Shown here in pieces: positions 8,817 to 16,468 of a DNA stretch of 20,492 bases. Source of the stretch: DASXTB01 sp036505615 (GTDB lineage: Bacteria > Acidobacteriota > UBA6911 > JACQSX01); NCBI GenBank assembly GCA_036505615.1, contig DASXTB010000240.1, positions 1 to 20,492 on the forward strand. The letters run 5' to 3'. Within the stretch, counting starts at the first letter, position 1. Each line of letters starts with the position of its first letter. The translations under genes and the position numbers were made by a program. The notes under the pieces were generated by a model. It was not told where the DNA came from. It was given only the letters and a program-made list of their open reading frames with translations, and did no database searches.

Positions 8817-10793
8817 GTGGTGAGAATCGTGCTTCGCTCTGCATACACTCTGGCACTCTGCGTTTGCGCTTGCGCTGTTGCGCTTGCGTCCGACCTTCGC
8901 GTGCAGCTGGGCAACAACAGTGGTCTGACAATTTCACTGAAGTTAACCCCTGCCGTTGACGACTGGCAGAAGGCCGGAGAAGATGCCTATACGGGAAACG
9001 GATACCAGTTGGCGCTGCGAGAGGCGCAGGTCGGCTCGAGGAGTGAACTGACCGTACAACTGGAACGTAGCGATCATAAAGCATTTACGCTTGAGGATTT
9101 CGAAGTTGACTGGCTGGTCCAAAATCCCGAACTTTTTGCTATTTGGAGCTACAACCAGAACCCCGCCGCTCACAAGAACTATCAAGTCCTGAGTTCTGAA
9201 GCTTTTAGCTTAATAACTTCAGCTAACGTGGGTATCCCCTATGCGTGTGCGGTGACTCGTGAAGGGGAAAACCTTCTGGCCGTTGGAATTTTGAGTCAGA
9301 ACCGCACAATTCATATGGAAGGCAGGCCTCTTGACGGCGGCGACTACCAGCTTTGCCTCGGTACGCAGCTCCCGCTTCGTGTCCAGAACTTCACAGAGTC
9401 CATTTTTACCGATACTACCTCTGCAGACTGGTTTGACGTAAGCAGCAGTTATGCCCGCTGGGTGGATAATAGGCACAAATACAAGCCGTTTCCCATTTCA
9501 CCTGCCTGCTATTACCCAATGTACGATTCTTGGTATTGGACTCTGGACAATGTCGATTCGGACTTCTACTGGGAATCTTTGATTCAATCCAAAGCGCTTG
9601 GTTTTCAGTCCTATCTCTTTGATTCGGGTTGGGAATCAGAAACAGGAGAACTAACAAGATGGCTTGAAGGTTCTATCGGCAACTATTTTGCGCCCGAAGA
9701 TAAACTGCCGAAGTTTACCGAACTCCTCCGAAAGGCCAAGCGCATTCTGCACATGAACGTGATTCTATGGGTCGGCCCCTATCTCGTGGGAAGGGAGAGC
9801 GTGAATTATCCGGGTACGAAGAAGGCGCATTCCAGATTCAACTACAGCAAGCCGGAACTCAGGGGCGGCGTTGAAGATGAGCCTTTTACACTCCCTTTGA
9901 ATTCCAAGTATGCCGAGAATGTCAGCCTTTGCCCGCGCAGCTCGGACACCCAGAACTATCTTAAGTCGCTCTTTGACCGGATGACGGATTCTTATCATCC
10001 GGATGGATACTGGCTGGATTTTCAGGACTTTGTGCCCTTTCTCTGCCAGTCAGGGCACAAGCACTCGGGCTCCTTCGGAAGCGGCTTTAACACCTGCCAG
10101 AACGAGATTAGCCAAGCAATCCTGCAGGGGATTGGCCAGCCCACAATCGAGATGCGATATCCGGTCGCCAACTTGAATAACAAACGTTACGGTAACCTTT
10201 GGCAGAGCACCGATTCGCCCCAGGACTTTGATGGCATGCGCTTGTGCAATCTTATGATGCGTCCTTTCAGCGAAGGAGTGGTAATGGGCACCGACGAAAT
10301 GTACTGGTCGCCTGAGGCTGACGACGCAACCGTGGCGAAATTTGTGATCACTACCATTTTCAGCGGTGTGCCGGCCATGGGAGCGAATTTCCAACAGGCT
10401 CCCCAATCGCATTCCGACATCGTAAAGGCTTGGCTGAACTTTTATAAACAGAATCAGTCAGACTTGACACAAGGAACCTTCAGACCGATTGGTGATTTCG
10501 CTTTTCCAGATCAAAAGATTGAATCTCAAGACAAGGCGTTTATTTATCTCCGTTACGGAAAGGCGTCAGTAGTGGAGATTGACGGCACCCCGGCGACGAT
10601 TTACGTGGCCAATTGCACCGACGCCGACGCGATTTCCCTAGGGATTCGCGGTCGCCTCGCGGGGTCCTACCAGCTAGAGATCCTGGATTATTACCTGAGG
10701 CCGGTCATCAGCAAGATAATAGTCCTTGCCGACGAGACCACTATTGAAGAGCCCGTTCCTCAAGGAGGTATAATCCAACTGACTCGGCGCTAA
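8817..10793 (+). CDS. Secreted clan GH-D glycoside hydrolase (GH36/GH31-like, possible alpha-galactosidase)
   Basis: This 658-aa protein has a signal peptide (VLRSAYTLALCVCACAVALA followed by SDLRVQ) and an N-terminal beta-rich part. A TIM-barrel region follows, with LGFQSYLFDSGWE and ILWVGPYLVG, which resemble the strand motifs of alpha-galactosidase-type barrels. The likely nucleophile is Asp401 in DGYWLDFQDF. The likely acid/base is Asp466 in NLWQSTDSPQDFDGMR, the counterpart of the GH36 'W.SD..D...R' motif. A C-terminal beta domain follows LNFYKQNQSDLTQG. The motifs are recognisable but divergent, so the exact family and substrate are uncertain; alpha-galactoside cleavage is an inference helped by the downstream mutarotase-like gene. 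The start is probably GTG (8817, 8820 or 8829); the nearby ATG at 8809 is out of frame and hits a stop at once. No clear ribosome binding site is visible. Confidence 0.75.
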   Translation: MVRIVLRSAYTLALCVCACAVALASDLRVQLGNNSGLTISLKLTPAVDDWQKAGEDAYTGNGYQLALREAQVGSRSELTVQLERSDHKAFTLEDFEVDWLVQNPELFAIWSYNQNPAAHKNYQVLSSEAFSLITSANVGIPYACAVTREGENLLAVGILSQNRTIHMEGRPLDGGDYQLCLGTQLPLRVQNFTESIFTDTTSADWFDVSSSYARWVDNRHKYKPFPISPACYYPMYDSWYWTLDNVDSDFYWESLIQSKALGFQSYLFDSGWESETGELTRWLEGSIGNYFAPEDKLPKFTELLRKAKRILHMNVILWVGPYLVGRESVNYPGTKKAHSRFNYSKPELRGGVEDEPFTLPLNSKYAENVSLCPRSSDTQNYLKSLFDRMTDSYHPDGYWLDFQDFVPFLCQSGHKHSGSFGSGFNTCQNEISQAILQGIGQPTIEMRYPVANLNNKRYGNLWQSTDSPQDFDGMRLCNLMMRPFSEGVVMGTDEMYWSPEADDATVAKFVITTIFSGVPAMGANFQQAPQSHSDIVKAWLNFYKQNQSDLTQGTFRPIGDFAFPDQKIESQDKAFIYLRYGKASVVEIDGTPATIYVANCTDADAISLGIRGRLAGSYQLEILDYYLRPVISKIIVLADETTIEEPVPQGGIIQLTRR

Positions 10794-10816
10794 TGACGGC
10801 GGTAACGAGATTACCT

Positions 10817-10915
10817 GTAAACCCTTCGCCGCAGAGACGCGGAGAGCGCAGAGATAGCACAGCGCAGCAGAGCAGCAACCAATGTTGCACCCGCTACTCT
10901 TTTTGACCCCTTCGC
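10817..10915. repeat. Dispersed low-complexity repeat (CGCAGAGACGCGGAGA type)
   Basis: After the hydrolase stop comes CTTCGCCGCAGAGACGCGGA followed by GAGCGCAGAGA, then at 10909-10925 CTTCGCGGTCTCTGGAG on the other side. This matches the look of the 'accgcagagacgcagag' intergenic repeats found widely in environmental bacteria and often mis-annotated as short ORFs. The two ends are weakly complementary. The family label is from general knowledge, not a search. Confidence 0.5.
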
Positions 10916-10971
10916 GGTCTCTGGAGTTTCTAGATTTTCTCATGCTGCAGCGCGCTTCAAACCACGGCTTC

Positions 10972-11293
10972 GTCCGCGAAGCGGACCAATAGCAGTAGCC
11001 GGGGGTGCCCAGGCGCGAAGCGCCAGGCACCCCCGGTCAACGTCTCCAATATCGCCCGGACCGCGAAAGCGGTCCCATCAGGTTTGGCAGGCATCGATGC
11101 CTCAATCCCAAAGATAGCTTCATACTGCACCCGGTGTTTATCGAGTAGCTGCAGCAGCTCATCCTGAAAAAATGAGGGAAAAAATGGGACCGCTTGCGCG
11201 GTCCGATTCCGTATGGGGAATCGCTGACCGGGGGTGCCTGGCGCTTTGCGCCTGGGGCACCCCCGGCTACTGTTATTGGTCCGCTTCGCGGAC
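10972..11293. repeat. Composite inverted-repeat (REPIN-like) element with nested hairpins
   Basis: The block 10972-11036 is an almost exact reverse complement of 11228-11293. Each block holds a perfect palindrome, GTCCGCGAAGCGGAC (10972-10986) or its partner at 11279-11293, and a long hairpin with CCGGGGGTGCC/GGCACCCCCGG stems (10999-11036 and 11228-11266). A second inverted pair sits inside: GGACCGCGAAAGCGGTCC (11058-11075) and GGACCGCTTGCGCGGTCC (11187-11204). The central 110 nt are not self-complementary. Read on the minus strand they give a protein-like run FFQDELLQLLDKHRVQYE (about 11113-11175), possibly a remnant of a transposase. Most of the hydrolase-to-epimerase gap is this element. 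Confidence 0.8.
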
Positions 11294-11337
11294 AGGCGCC
11301 GCGAAGCGGCGGTTCTGCACGATGAAAGATTGTGCGG

Positions 11338-11396
11338 GAGACGGCCCCCAGGCCGTCTCTCCAAAATGTCCAAACTCCAGGGTCCGCTTCGCGGAC
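11338..11396. repeat. Two further REP-type hairpins
   Basis: GAGACGGCC (11338-11346) pairs with GGCCGTCTC (11351-11359) around a CCCA loop. A third copy of the palindrome GTCCGCTTCGCGGAC lies at 11382-11396, identical to 11279-11293. GC-rich hairpins of this kind next to the composite element suggest repeated insertion in this gap. The remaining 11397-11574 shows no gene, clear promoter or terminator. Confidence 0.75.
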
Positions 11397-11574
11397 AGGT
11401 CGGTTCGGTCTCGATGTCGTGGTTCGTGGCAGTTCTCAGACCACAGGCAGTCTATGCTCCATTGAGCGGCTCTTTTGCTAGGATTTCTATTGTCTTTTAC
11501 ATTTCAAACCGTACACAATTCTCACGGACCTGTAGCGCGTACAGCACTAGTGGTTGAGACGTTTGCTTGCAAAT

Positions 11575-12672
11575 ATGATGATTGATTTTGCCCTGCTGTG
11601 GATTTTTCTAAATGCGTTCCACTCCAAAACGATGGTGCGAGAAATGAAGCTTGCCGCATCCCAACAGAGCCCATTCAGTTATTCAGTAGAGACCGATTCA
11701 ACGACCGGATGGAAGTTAATGGTCCTGAAGTATCAAGACGCCGGCGATTCAAGAAGAAATCTGGAAGCCCGCATTGCTCCGGATGCAGGGAGCAATCTCT
11801 ATTCATTGAAAGTCGGAGGAACGGAGTTGCTGGTACAGCCGCCGGGGCTCTCCCTTTTGCCCGGTTCTCGCTACGGTTTTCCGATTCTGTATCCCACACC
11901 GAATCGTGTGCGCGACAGCAGATTTACTTTCGACGGGGTTACTTACTCCTTTCCCCCTAATAATGGAAAGAATTTCATCCACGGACTGGCGCACAACTTG
12001 AAGTGGCAAGCAGGCACTCCTTCCGCCGACGCAGAAGGAGTGAATGTCACAACCTCTGTGGATTGGAATCCGGACCTGCCCGCTTACAAGCTCTTTCCAT
12101 TCGTGCATCGGGTGAGCATGAATTACACCTTGGACCGAGAGGGAGTGCGCATGGAGTTTTCAGTGCACAATCGGGACCAGAAGCGCCTGCCCTTCGGATT
12201 TGCATTTCATCCCTGGTTTCAGATTCTTGGAAGCCGCGCCGAAACTTATTTTCAGGTTCCGGCCCAGAAGCATATGGAGACGGTTGAGTTGCTTCCTACC
12301 GGAAAACTAGAGGATCTGGATGGAAAGCCTTACGATTTGAGAAAGCCTGTTTCGCTTGAAGGTCTGAAGGTGGATGACGTGTTCTGGGGAATGAGTCCGG
12401 ATAAGCCTCCCAGTTTCGAATTCCGAGACAAAGGAATAAAGGTCACGCTGGCCGCTTCAAAAGAATTCACCCACATGGTTGTCTACACTCCGCCGGGGAG
12501 GCCTGTTTTCTGCATGGAAAATCAGACCTGCTCCACAGATGCCCACAATCTCTTTGCAAAGGGTTTTAAAAAGGAAGCGCATCTGCTTATCGCCGAAAAA
12601 GGCAAGACTGTCAGCGGATGGGTGAGGGTGAAGGTGGAAGTGACGAGATCGGCCCCGAGCCGCGACCGTTAG
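11575..12672 (+). CDS. Aldose 1-epimerase (mutarotase) family protein
   Basis: This protein of about 365 aa has the galactose-mutarotase fold signature. Candidate active-site residues are His136 in NFIHGLAHNLKW, His212 in FAFHPWFQ and Glu315 in CMENQTCS; the family uses two His and one Glu for ring opening of hexoses. KVGGTELLV and YGFPILYPTPNRV near the N-terminus are also typical. The start is uncertain: ATG 11575 gives a short hydrophobic N-terminus (about IDFALLWIFLNAF) that may be a weak export signal, while ATG 11632 or 11644 would give a cytosolic protein, and TTG 11554 is also in frame. None has a good ribosome binding site. It lies downstream of the GH-D hydrolase on the same strand but behind a repeat-filled gap of about 780 nt, so co-transcription is doubtful. 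Interconversion of sugar anomers released by the hydrolase is a reasonable inferred role. Confidence 0.85.
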   Translation: MMIDFALLWIFLNAFHSKTMVREMKLAASQQSPFSYSVETDSTTGWKLMVLKYQDAGDSRRNLEARIAPDAGSNLYSLKVGGTELLVQPPGLSLLPGSRYGFPILYPTPNRVRDSRFTFDGVTYSFPPNNGKNFIHGLAHNLKWQAGTPSADAEGVNVTTSVDWNPDLPAYKLFPFVHRVSMNYTLDREGVRMEFSVHNRDQKRLPFGFAFHPWFQILGSRAETYFQVPAQKHMETVELLPTGKLEDLDGKPYDLRKPVSLEGLKVDDVFWGMSPDKPPSFEFRDKGIKVTLAASKEFTHMVVYTPPGRPVFCMENQTCSTDAHNLFAKGFKKEAHLLIAEKGKTVSGWVRVKVEVTRSAPSRDR

Positions 12673-12811
12673 GGAGCGCAGGGAGAATCTGAGTCAACTA
12701 GCGACGTCAGCAGGACCCAGTCCAATAGGTCCAATTTTCAGATCGCGACTTTGGCCTCAGACTTGTGATTCACATCTCCAACCAGAACGTGTGCAAAAAA
12801 TCGAGCGAGTC

Positions 12812-12889
12812 GTACGGGCGGCCCTGTGTGGCCGCCCGATTCTCAACCATTATTCAAAAAACGGGCGACGACACAAGGGTCGCCCGTAC
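12812..12889. repeat. REPIN-like pair of inverted hairpins in a convergent gap
   Basis: Hairpin one is CGGGCGGCC/GGCCGCCCG (12815-12838). Hairpin two is ACGGGCGAC/GTCGCCCGT (12861-12887). The pair is itself inverted: GTACGGGCG at 12812-12820 matches CGCCCGTAC at 12881-12889. The 78-nt unit sits between the convergent epimerase gene (ends 12672) and the beta-propeller gene (ends 12964), where it could stop transcription from both sides. The rest of the 291-nt gap holds nothing else I recognise. Confidence 0.8.
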
Positions 12890-12963
12890 AAGTGGAATCC
12901 ATTTCTCTACACGTTCTCAGCGGTGGTGGCTCGGCCTCCGATTTTTTTTAATCACGCAACAGG

Positions 12964-14982
12964 CTACCTGCCCACCACAAACAAATGCCCGGCATTCTGT
13001 GAATAGATCTTTCCATCCGAGCCGAGTGATGCCGGCGTATAGGCGGCGCCGAGGTTGAGCTGCTGAAAAATCTTCTGTCTCAGCGTTCCGCCCTGCTTGA
13101 TGGCATAAAGGAAACCATCCTCGCTGTTGGCATAGACCACACCGCGCACGTCCACGGTGGGAGCATTGACGCACCACTCGAAGCTGTGTGGATGGCTGCC
13201 GTCATCAACACACGTGACCGAGTCGTCGGGGTTGCGACTGCAGCTTAGCGTGTTGGTGTTTTGGAATTTCCACTGAACAACCAGACTGGGGTCGAGCTGC
13301 GTTACAAAATAGGCTTCGGGACTGGCTGGATTGGTGGAGGTACGATCAGGCGGACAAATCGCATCAACATTACAGTAGGAACCCAGTCCGCTGTAGTGGT
13401 TGTCCTTGATCACGATCGAGTACGTCAAGTCGTGCGGATAGATGGCCGGAGTAATATCCCATCCGAAGTTGTAAGCTCCCAGAAAATCACCGGCAGAACT
13501 AAACTGCATCAGGTGGCCCTGAGCATAGTTGTAGCGGGTGTAAGCGCCAAAAAGAATCGTTCCATCGGGCGCGACTGTGGGCGTGGATGATTCATCGTCA
13601 AGCACTCGCCCCGGTCCCGGCTCGTTGGTCCCGGGATCCACTCCCGGAGGCGCTCCCACGCGGCAGCCGCCCGGCGTGCCGTTGAGTGGAAGCAAGCTTC
13701 CACTAACGGTTCCATCGTTGCAGCCATCGTTCAGATGCCCGCGAAGCGAAGCCGCCCATTTTCCGGTCAAATCAGGATTGACTGCAATCAGATAGTTGTA
13801 TCGGCTCACAAAATGCCCGCGGCTCACTGTGTATATGGTCCCGTCGGGCGCGATCGCCGGAGCCACGTTGAGAGCGGCCCGCTGGGTTCCGCAAGGGGTT
13901 GTCGGCGGTTGCGCGTCCGGACTGGGAGGCCAAGGGAGCTGGCTGTCGCCGAACGATACTTTGCACGGATCATTGGGACCGGGAACGGCCTCGCCTTTAA
14001 TCACGGCCGACGCCAGAATTGAACTATAGCTTGCCTTAGTGACCGTATCGTCGGACGCGACCTTGACCAGCCAGGATCCGACAACGTCTTTGCTGTAGAA
14101 GCTGGGGCCACCGGGCGCCAGTTGGACAACGTTATAAAAGATGTTGCCGGCGCCGTCGGTCATCAATGGCGAGGCGGTGAACGTATTGGGATCAATGGAG
14201 CCGAACGGATTGATGCGGGTCACAACCGAGCCATCGGCTCTGTTGAGCTTGAAGATGGTTCCACCAGCGCCTGGATCATAGACGAAACCGTTGGCGAGCA
14301 CCGCATGGTAAACCGGCTCCCAGAAGTCATTTTGATTGCCGGGCGCTTTCCAGTCGCTGTCGAACGTCCACACCTTGACGAGTTGTCCGTTCTGCCAGTG
14401 GAACCGGTTCTGGTGCCAGTCCTGCGTGCTGTAGCTCTCCTTCTTATACATTCCTGACTTGGATTCCATGAACACATCGTTTCCATCAACCAGCGGCACC
14501 TGGTAGTGAACCAGCAGATCCGCCTCGCCAAACGCCTTCAGTATTGCCGCCATTTCGTCTGGGACAAGCGGGTCATAGACGATATTGGCGAGGTTTTTGT
14601 TCAGATCCTGACCGACCACATTCAGGAAGCCGGTGTGCTGTGGATTTTGCGCCCACTGGGGCCAAGCCGCCCCGCTCACCGCTAGACTCGTCGCTGGATT
14701 CGCTGAAGACTTTTCACTGCTGTTCTCCGCTGCGTGGGAGAATACTCTGCCGGCAGCGCTAGCCAGGGCGAAAACCGGCTTGATTACGCCTGTTTTCCTG
14801 GCGCGAAAGGAGGAATCCTGGTTGTTCTCACCAACAGAAAGGGTTTTCGGAACAAGCCCATCTTCCCGATCCGCTATCAGTGACCGGCCGGGTTTCGTTT
14901 GAGCATGGCCGGATGAAGAGACCAGAGCCATCAATAAAATGCTTACGAGAATGCTTACGGACAACTTCGTTCGCTTGGTCAC
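12964..14982 (-). CDS. Exported PQQ-like beta-propeller repeat protein of unknown function
   Basis: This 672-aa protein has a clear signal peptide (KLSVSILVSILLMALVSSSGHA, cut before QTKPG). A low-complexity stretch of about 80 residues follows, then a propeller-like body starting at AWPQWAQNPQHTGF (about residue 106), a phrase typical of PQQ-like beta-propeller proteins. Repeated blade-like units follow, such as TPTVAPDGTILFGAYT, APAIAPDGTIYTVSRGH, VDVRGVVYANSEDGFLYAI and SLGSDGKIYSQNAGHLFVV. These repeats usually build a beta-propeller, but no catalytic or cofactor residues can be assigned, so binding or scaffolding is as likely as enzymatic activity. GTG 14982 is chosen because AAGGAGG lies 7 nt upstream. 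The gene is divergent from the methyltransferase gene at 15218 and convergent with the epimerase gene. Confidence 0.75.
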   Translation of the reverse strand: MTKRTKLSVSILVSILLMALVSSSGHAQTKPGRSLIADREDGLVPKTLSVGENNQDSSFRARKTGVIKPVFALASAAGRVFSHAAENSSEKSSANPATSLAVSGAAWPQWAQNPQHTGFLNVVGQDLNKNLANIVYDPLVPDEMAAILKAFGEADLLVHYQVPLVDGNDVFMESKSGMYKKESYSTQDWHQNRFHWQNGQLVKVWTFDSDWKAPGNQNDFWEPVYHAVLANGFVYDPGAGGTIFKLNRADGSVVTRINPFGSIDPNTFTASPLMTDGAGNIFYNVVQLAPGGPSFYSKDVVGSWLVKVASDDTVTKASYSSILASAVIKGEAVPGPNDPCKVSFGDSQLPWPPSPDAQPPTTPCGTQRAALNVAPAIAPDGTIYTVSRGHFVSRYNYLIAVNPDLTGKWAASLRGHLNDGCNDGTVSGSLLPLNGTPGGCRVGAPPGVDPGTNEPGPGRVLDDESSTPTVAPDGTILFGAYTRYNYAQGHLMQFSSAGDFLGAYNFGWDITPAIYPHDLTYSIVIKDNHYSGLGSYCNVDAICPPDRTSTNPASPEAYFVTQLDPSLVVQWKFQNTNTLSCSRNPDDSVTCVDDGSHPHSFEWCVNAPTVDVRGVVYANSEDGFLYAIKQGGTLRQKIFQQLNLGAAYTPASLGSDGKIYSQNAGHLFVVGR

Positions 14983-15217
14983 GATGTTCCCTCCTTAGTG
15001 TGAATTGTTGTGGAATTGAAAAGAGCGAGCGCCGACGACATAAGATCACTTCCCGCGCGCTGAACAGCAGGTCTTTTTAATCTTGAGAAGTTTGATTTTT
15101 CAAAGAAACTCTACGCTAGTCAAACAGGATAATCAATCCTTCTACAGAAAAACTTGTAGCGGTTTTGAAAGAGAAAATTATATGTTCTTGACGAATCGTT
15201 CGAGACGTTGACCATCT
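14983..15217. promoter_or_regulatory. Divergent promoter region between propeller and methyltransferase genes
   Basis: This 235-nt gap must drive both the propeller gene (minus) and the methyltransferase gene (plus). It is AT-richer than its flanks, especially 15080-15185. No -35/-10 pair stands out: TTGTAG at 15154 and TATATG at 15179 are candidates with poor 19-nt spacing. I saw no SAM or SAH riboswitch pattern by eye. Confidence 0.35.
14990..14996 (-). promoter_or_regulatory. Strong ribosome binding site of the propeller gene
   Basis: On the minus strand AAGGAGG is followed by 7 nt and GTG (14982). It is one of the best Shine-Dalgarno matches in the window and decides the GTG start. Confidence 0.9.
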
Positions 15218-16177
15218 ATGGCCGAATCTCCTTACCAGGCGATCAAAGAGAAATTGTTGAGTCGAGAAATGGTTGTTCTCGATGGCGGTATCGGAACGGA
15301 AATCGTCCGAAGAGGAGTGCGGTGGCGGCAACTGGGGTTGCGAACCGATGCGGACAAGGTGCAACAGATTCATGAGGATTACATTGCTGCCGGCGCCGAT
15401 GTCATTTCCACGGACACTTTTCAACTGACGCGCCGCCTCTTTTTGAATTTGTTTCACAACATTGACCACATGCGGCGCATCGGTCGAGAAGGTTTGGAGC
15501 ACCAGGCCGAAGAGCTGACTGGCAGAGCCGTGAAGATCGCGAAGCAAGCCCGGCAGGCTGGCGCCCAGGGCCGTCCCGTTGCGATCGCGGGCTCTATCGC
15601 CCCACTTGAACACTGTTTCCGGCCCGATTTGTCGCCACCCTACGCAGTGGCGCGAAAGGAACACGCGGATACGGCGAAACTATTGGCGCAGTCCGGTGTG
15701 GATCTGCTCCTGGTTGAAACTATGAACACCAGTACCGAAGCTCGAGCTGCGCTGGAAGCCGCGCTGGAAACTAAATTGCCCGTGTGGGTGAGCTTTGTCC
15801 TGGGCCCGGACGGAAATGTTCTGAGCGGCGAGTCTTTGGCGGAGGCCGTGACCGCCATCGAACAGATGAAACCTGATGCGATCCTGGTCAATTGCGCCCC
15901 TCCCGATGACATTCTTAAAGGGGTGGAAACACTGGCGGAACTTTGCGCGCTCCCTTTTGGCGCCTACGCGCACATCGGTCATTACGATCCTCCAAGCTGG
16001 AAGTTCGAGTTTCATCCCCAATTCTGCGACGTGGAAGGATGGCCACCTCAACGCTACGCCGAGCAAGCCTTAAAGTGGCGCGACCGGGGCGCTACCATCA
16101 TCGGCGGTTGCTGCGGAACGGGGCCGGAACATATCAGGCTGTTGAAGAAAACCTTAGTTGAAAAGTCGGAGGCGTGA
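15218..16177 (+). CDS. Homocysteine S-methyltransferase family protein, copy 1
   Basis: This 319-aa cytosolic zinc enzyme would transfer a methyl group to homocysteine, giving methionine. The family hallmarks are present: VVLDGGIGTEI near the N-terminus, HEDYIAAGADVISTDTFQ, and the three zinc-binding cysteines Cys226 (LVNCAPP) and Cys298/Cys299 (IIGGCCGTGPEH). The methyl donor cannot be told from sequence; S-methylmethionine, betaine or SAM are options in this family. It is a close full-length paralogue of the next gene: both begin with xxYQAIKEKL and share the same motif order. The ATG at 15218 lacks a strong ribosome binding site. The C-terminus is in place and the length is normal, so it should be functional. 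Confidence 0.9.
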   Translation: MAESPYQAIKEKLLSREMVVLDGGIGTEIVRRGVRWRQLGLRTDADKVQQIHEDYIAAGADVISTDTFQLTRRLFLNLFHNIDHMRRIGREGLEHQAEELTGRAVKIAKQARQAGAQGRPVAIAGSIAPLEHCFRPDLSPPYAVARKEHADTAKLLAQSGVDLLLVETMNTSTEARAALEAALETKLPVWVSFVLGPDGNVLSGESLAEAVTAIEQMKPDAILVNCAPPDDILKGVETLAELCALPFGAYAHIGHYDPPSWKFEFHPQFCDVEGWPPQRYAEQALKWRDRGATIIGGCCGTGPEHIRLLKKTLVEKSEA

Positions 16178-16202
16178 TCAGTGGTCACTGCCAGGGCTTG
16201 TC

Positions 16203-16444
16203 TAATCCGGGACTATTCGCGAACATTCACGGCAGGGACTTAGCGCATCAGGGACGCGGCGACACGGGGACGGGAAGATTTTAGGGATGGTTAGGCCATT
16301 AATCATAGTGAAAAGCCGATCACGATCACGACCACGTCCACGCCCACGTTAACGTTCACGTGACGTTGACGTCGACGTGTTCTTGGAGGTTGGTTGTGGC
16401 TCTCCGCCCTAGGTCTCTGTCGTGAATGTTTAGTGAGTAATCCG
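16203..16444. mobile_element. MITE-like element between the methyltransferase paralogues
   Basis: AACATTCACGGCAGGGACTT (16222-16241) is inverted at 16411-16430 as AACATTCACGACAGAGACCT, with 19 of 22 matches over the slightly longer arm. The similarity extends outward more loosely to 16208 and 16444. The flanks carry a direct TAATCCG at 16203-16209 and 16438-16444, which could be a 7-bp target duplication. However, TAATCCGGGG also occurs in the repeat at 1-213 (199-206), so it may instead be part of the repeat family. Inside are a GACACGGGGACGGGAAG stretch (16260-16276), of a type seen as dispersed repeats elsewhere, and the hexamer array at 16312. No ORF of its own is present, so any movement would depend on another transposase. 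Confidence 0.6.
16312..16379. repeat. Hexamer-periodic CGNNNN array
   Basis: AAAGCCGATCACGATCACGA begins a run of hexamers with CG at a fixed phase (CGATCA, CGACCA, CGTCCA, CGCCCA, CGTTAA, CGTTCA), ending in CGTGACGTTGACGTCGACGTG-like inverted units. It shares its start and order with 17501-17531, differing by one inserted hexamer, and resembles 2571-2666. Confidence 0.85.
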
Positions 16445-16456
16445 CGTAAAGAGCCC

Positions 16457-16462
16457 AAGGAG
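16457..16462 (+). promoter_or_regulatory. Ribosome binding site of methyltransferase copy 2
   Basis: AAGGAG is followed by 6 nt (TCATCC) and ATG 16469. This fixes the start, even though the reading frame stays open back to 16394. Confidence 0.85.
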
Positions 16463-16468
16463 TCATCC

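Noticed and set aside
10957..11373. 138-aa minus-strand frame across the nested repeat
   Set aside because: Most of it translates hairpin sequence; only the short central part is protein-like, so I list it as a possible remnant and not as a gene.
15116..15664. 182-aa minus-strand frame over methyltransferase copy 1
   Set aside because: It overlaps a well-supported gene in antisense and shows no domain.
16312..16379. CRISPR or tandem-repeat array
   Set aside because: Units are only 6 nt with no spacers, so it is not a CRISPR array.
16394..16468. Longer N-terminus for methyltransferase copy 2
   Set aside because: The extra 25 residues have no counterpart in copy 1, overlap the inserted element, and ATG 16469 has a strong ribosome binding site.
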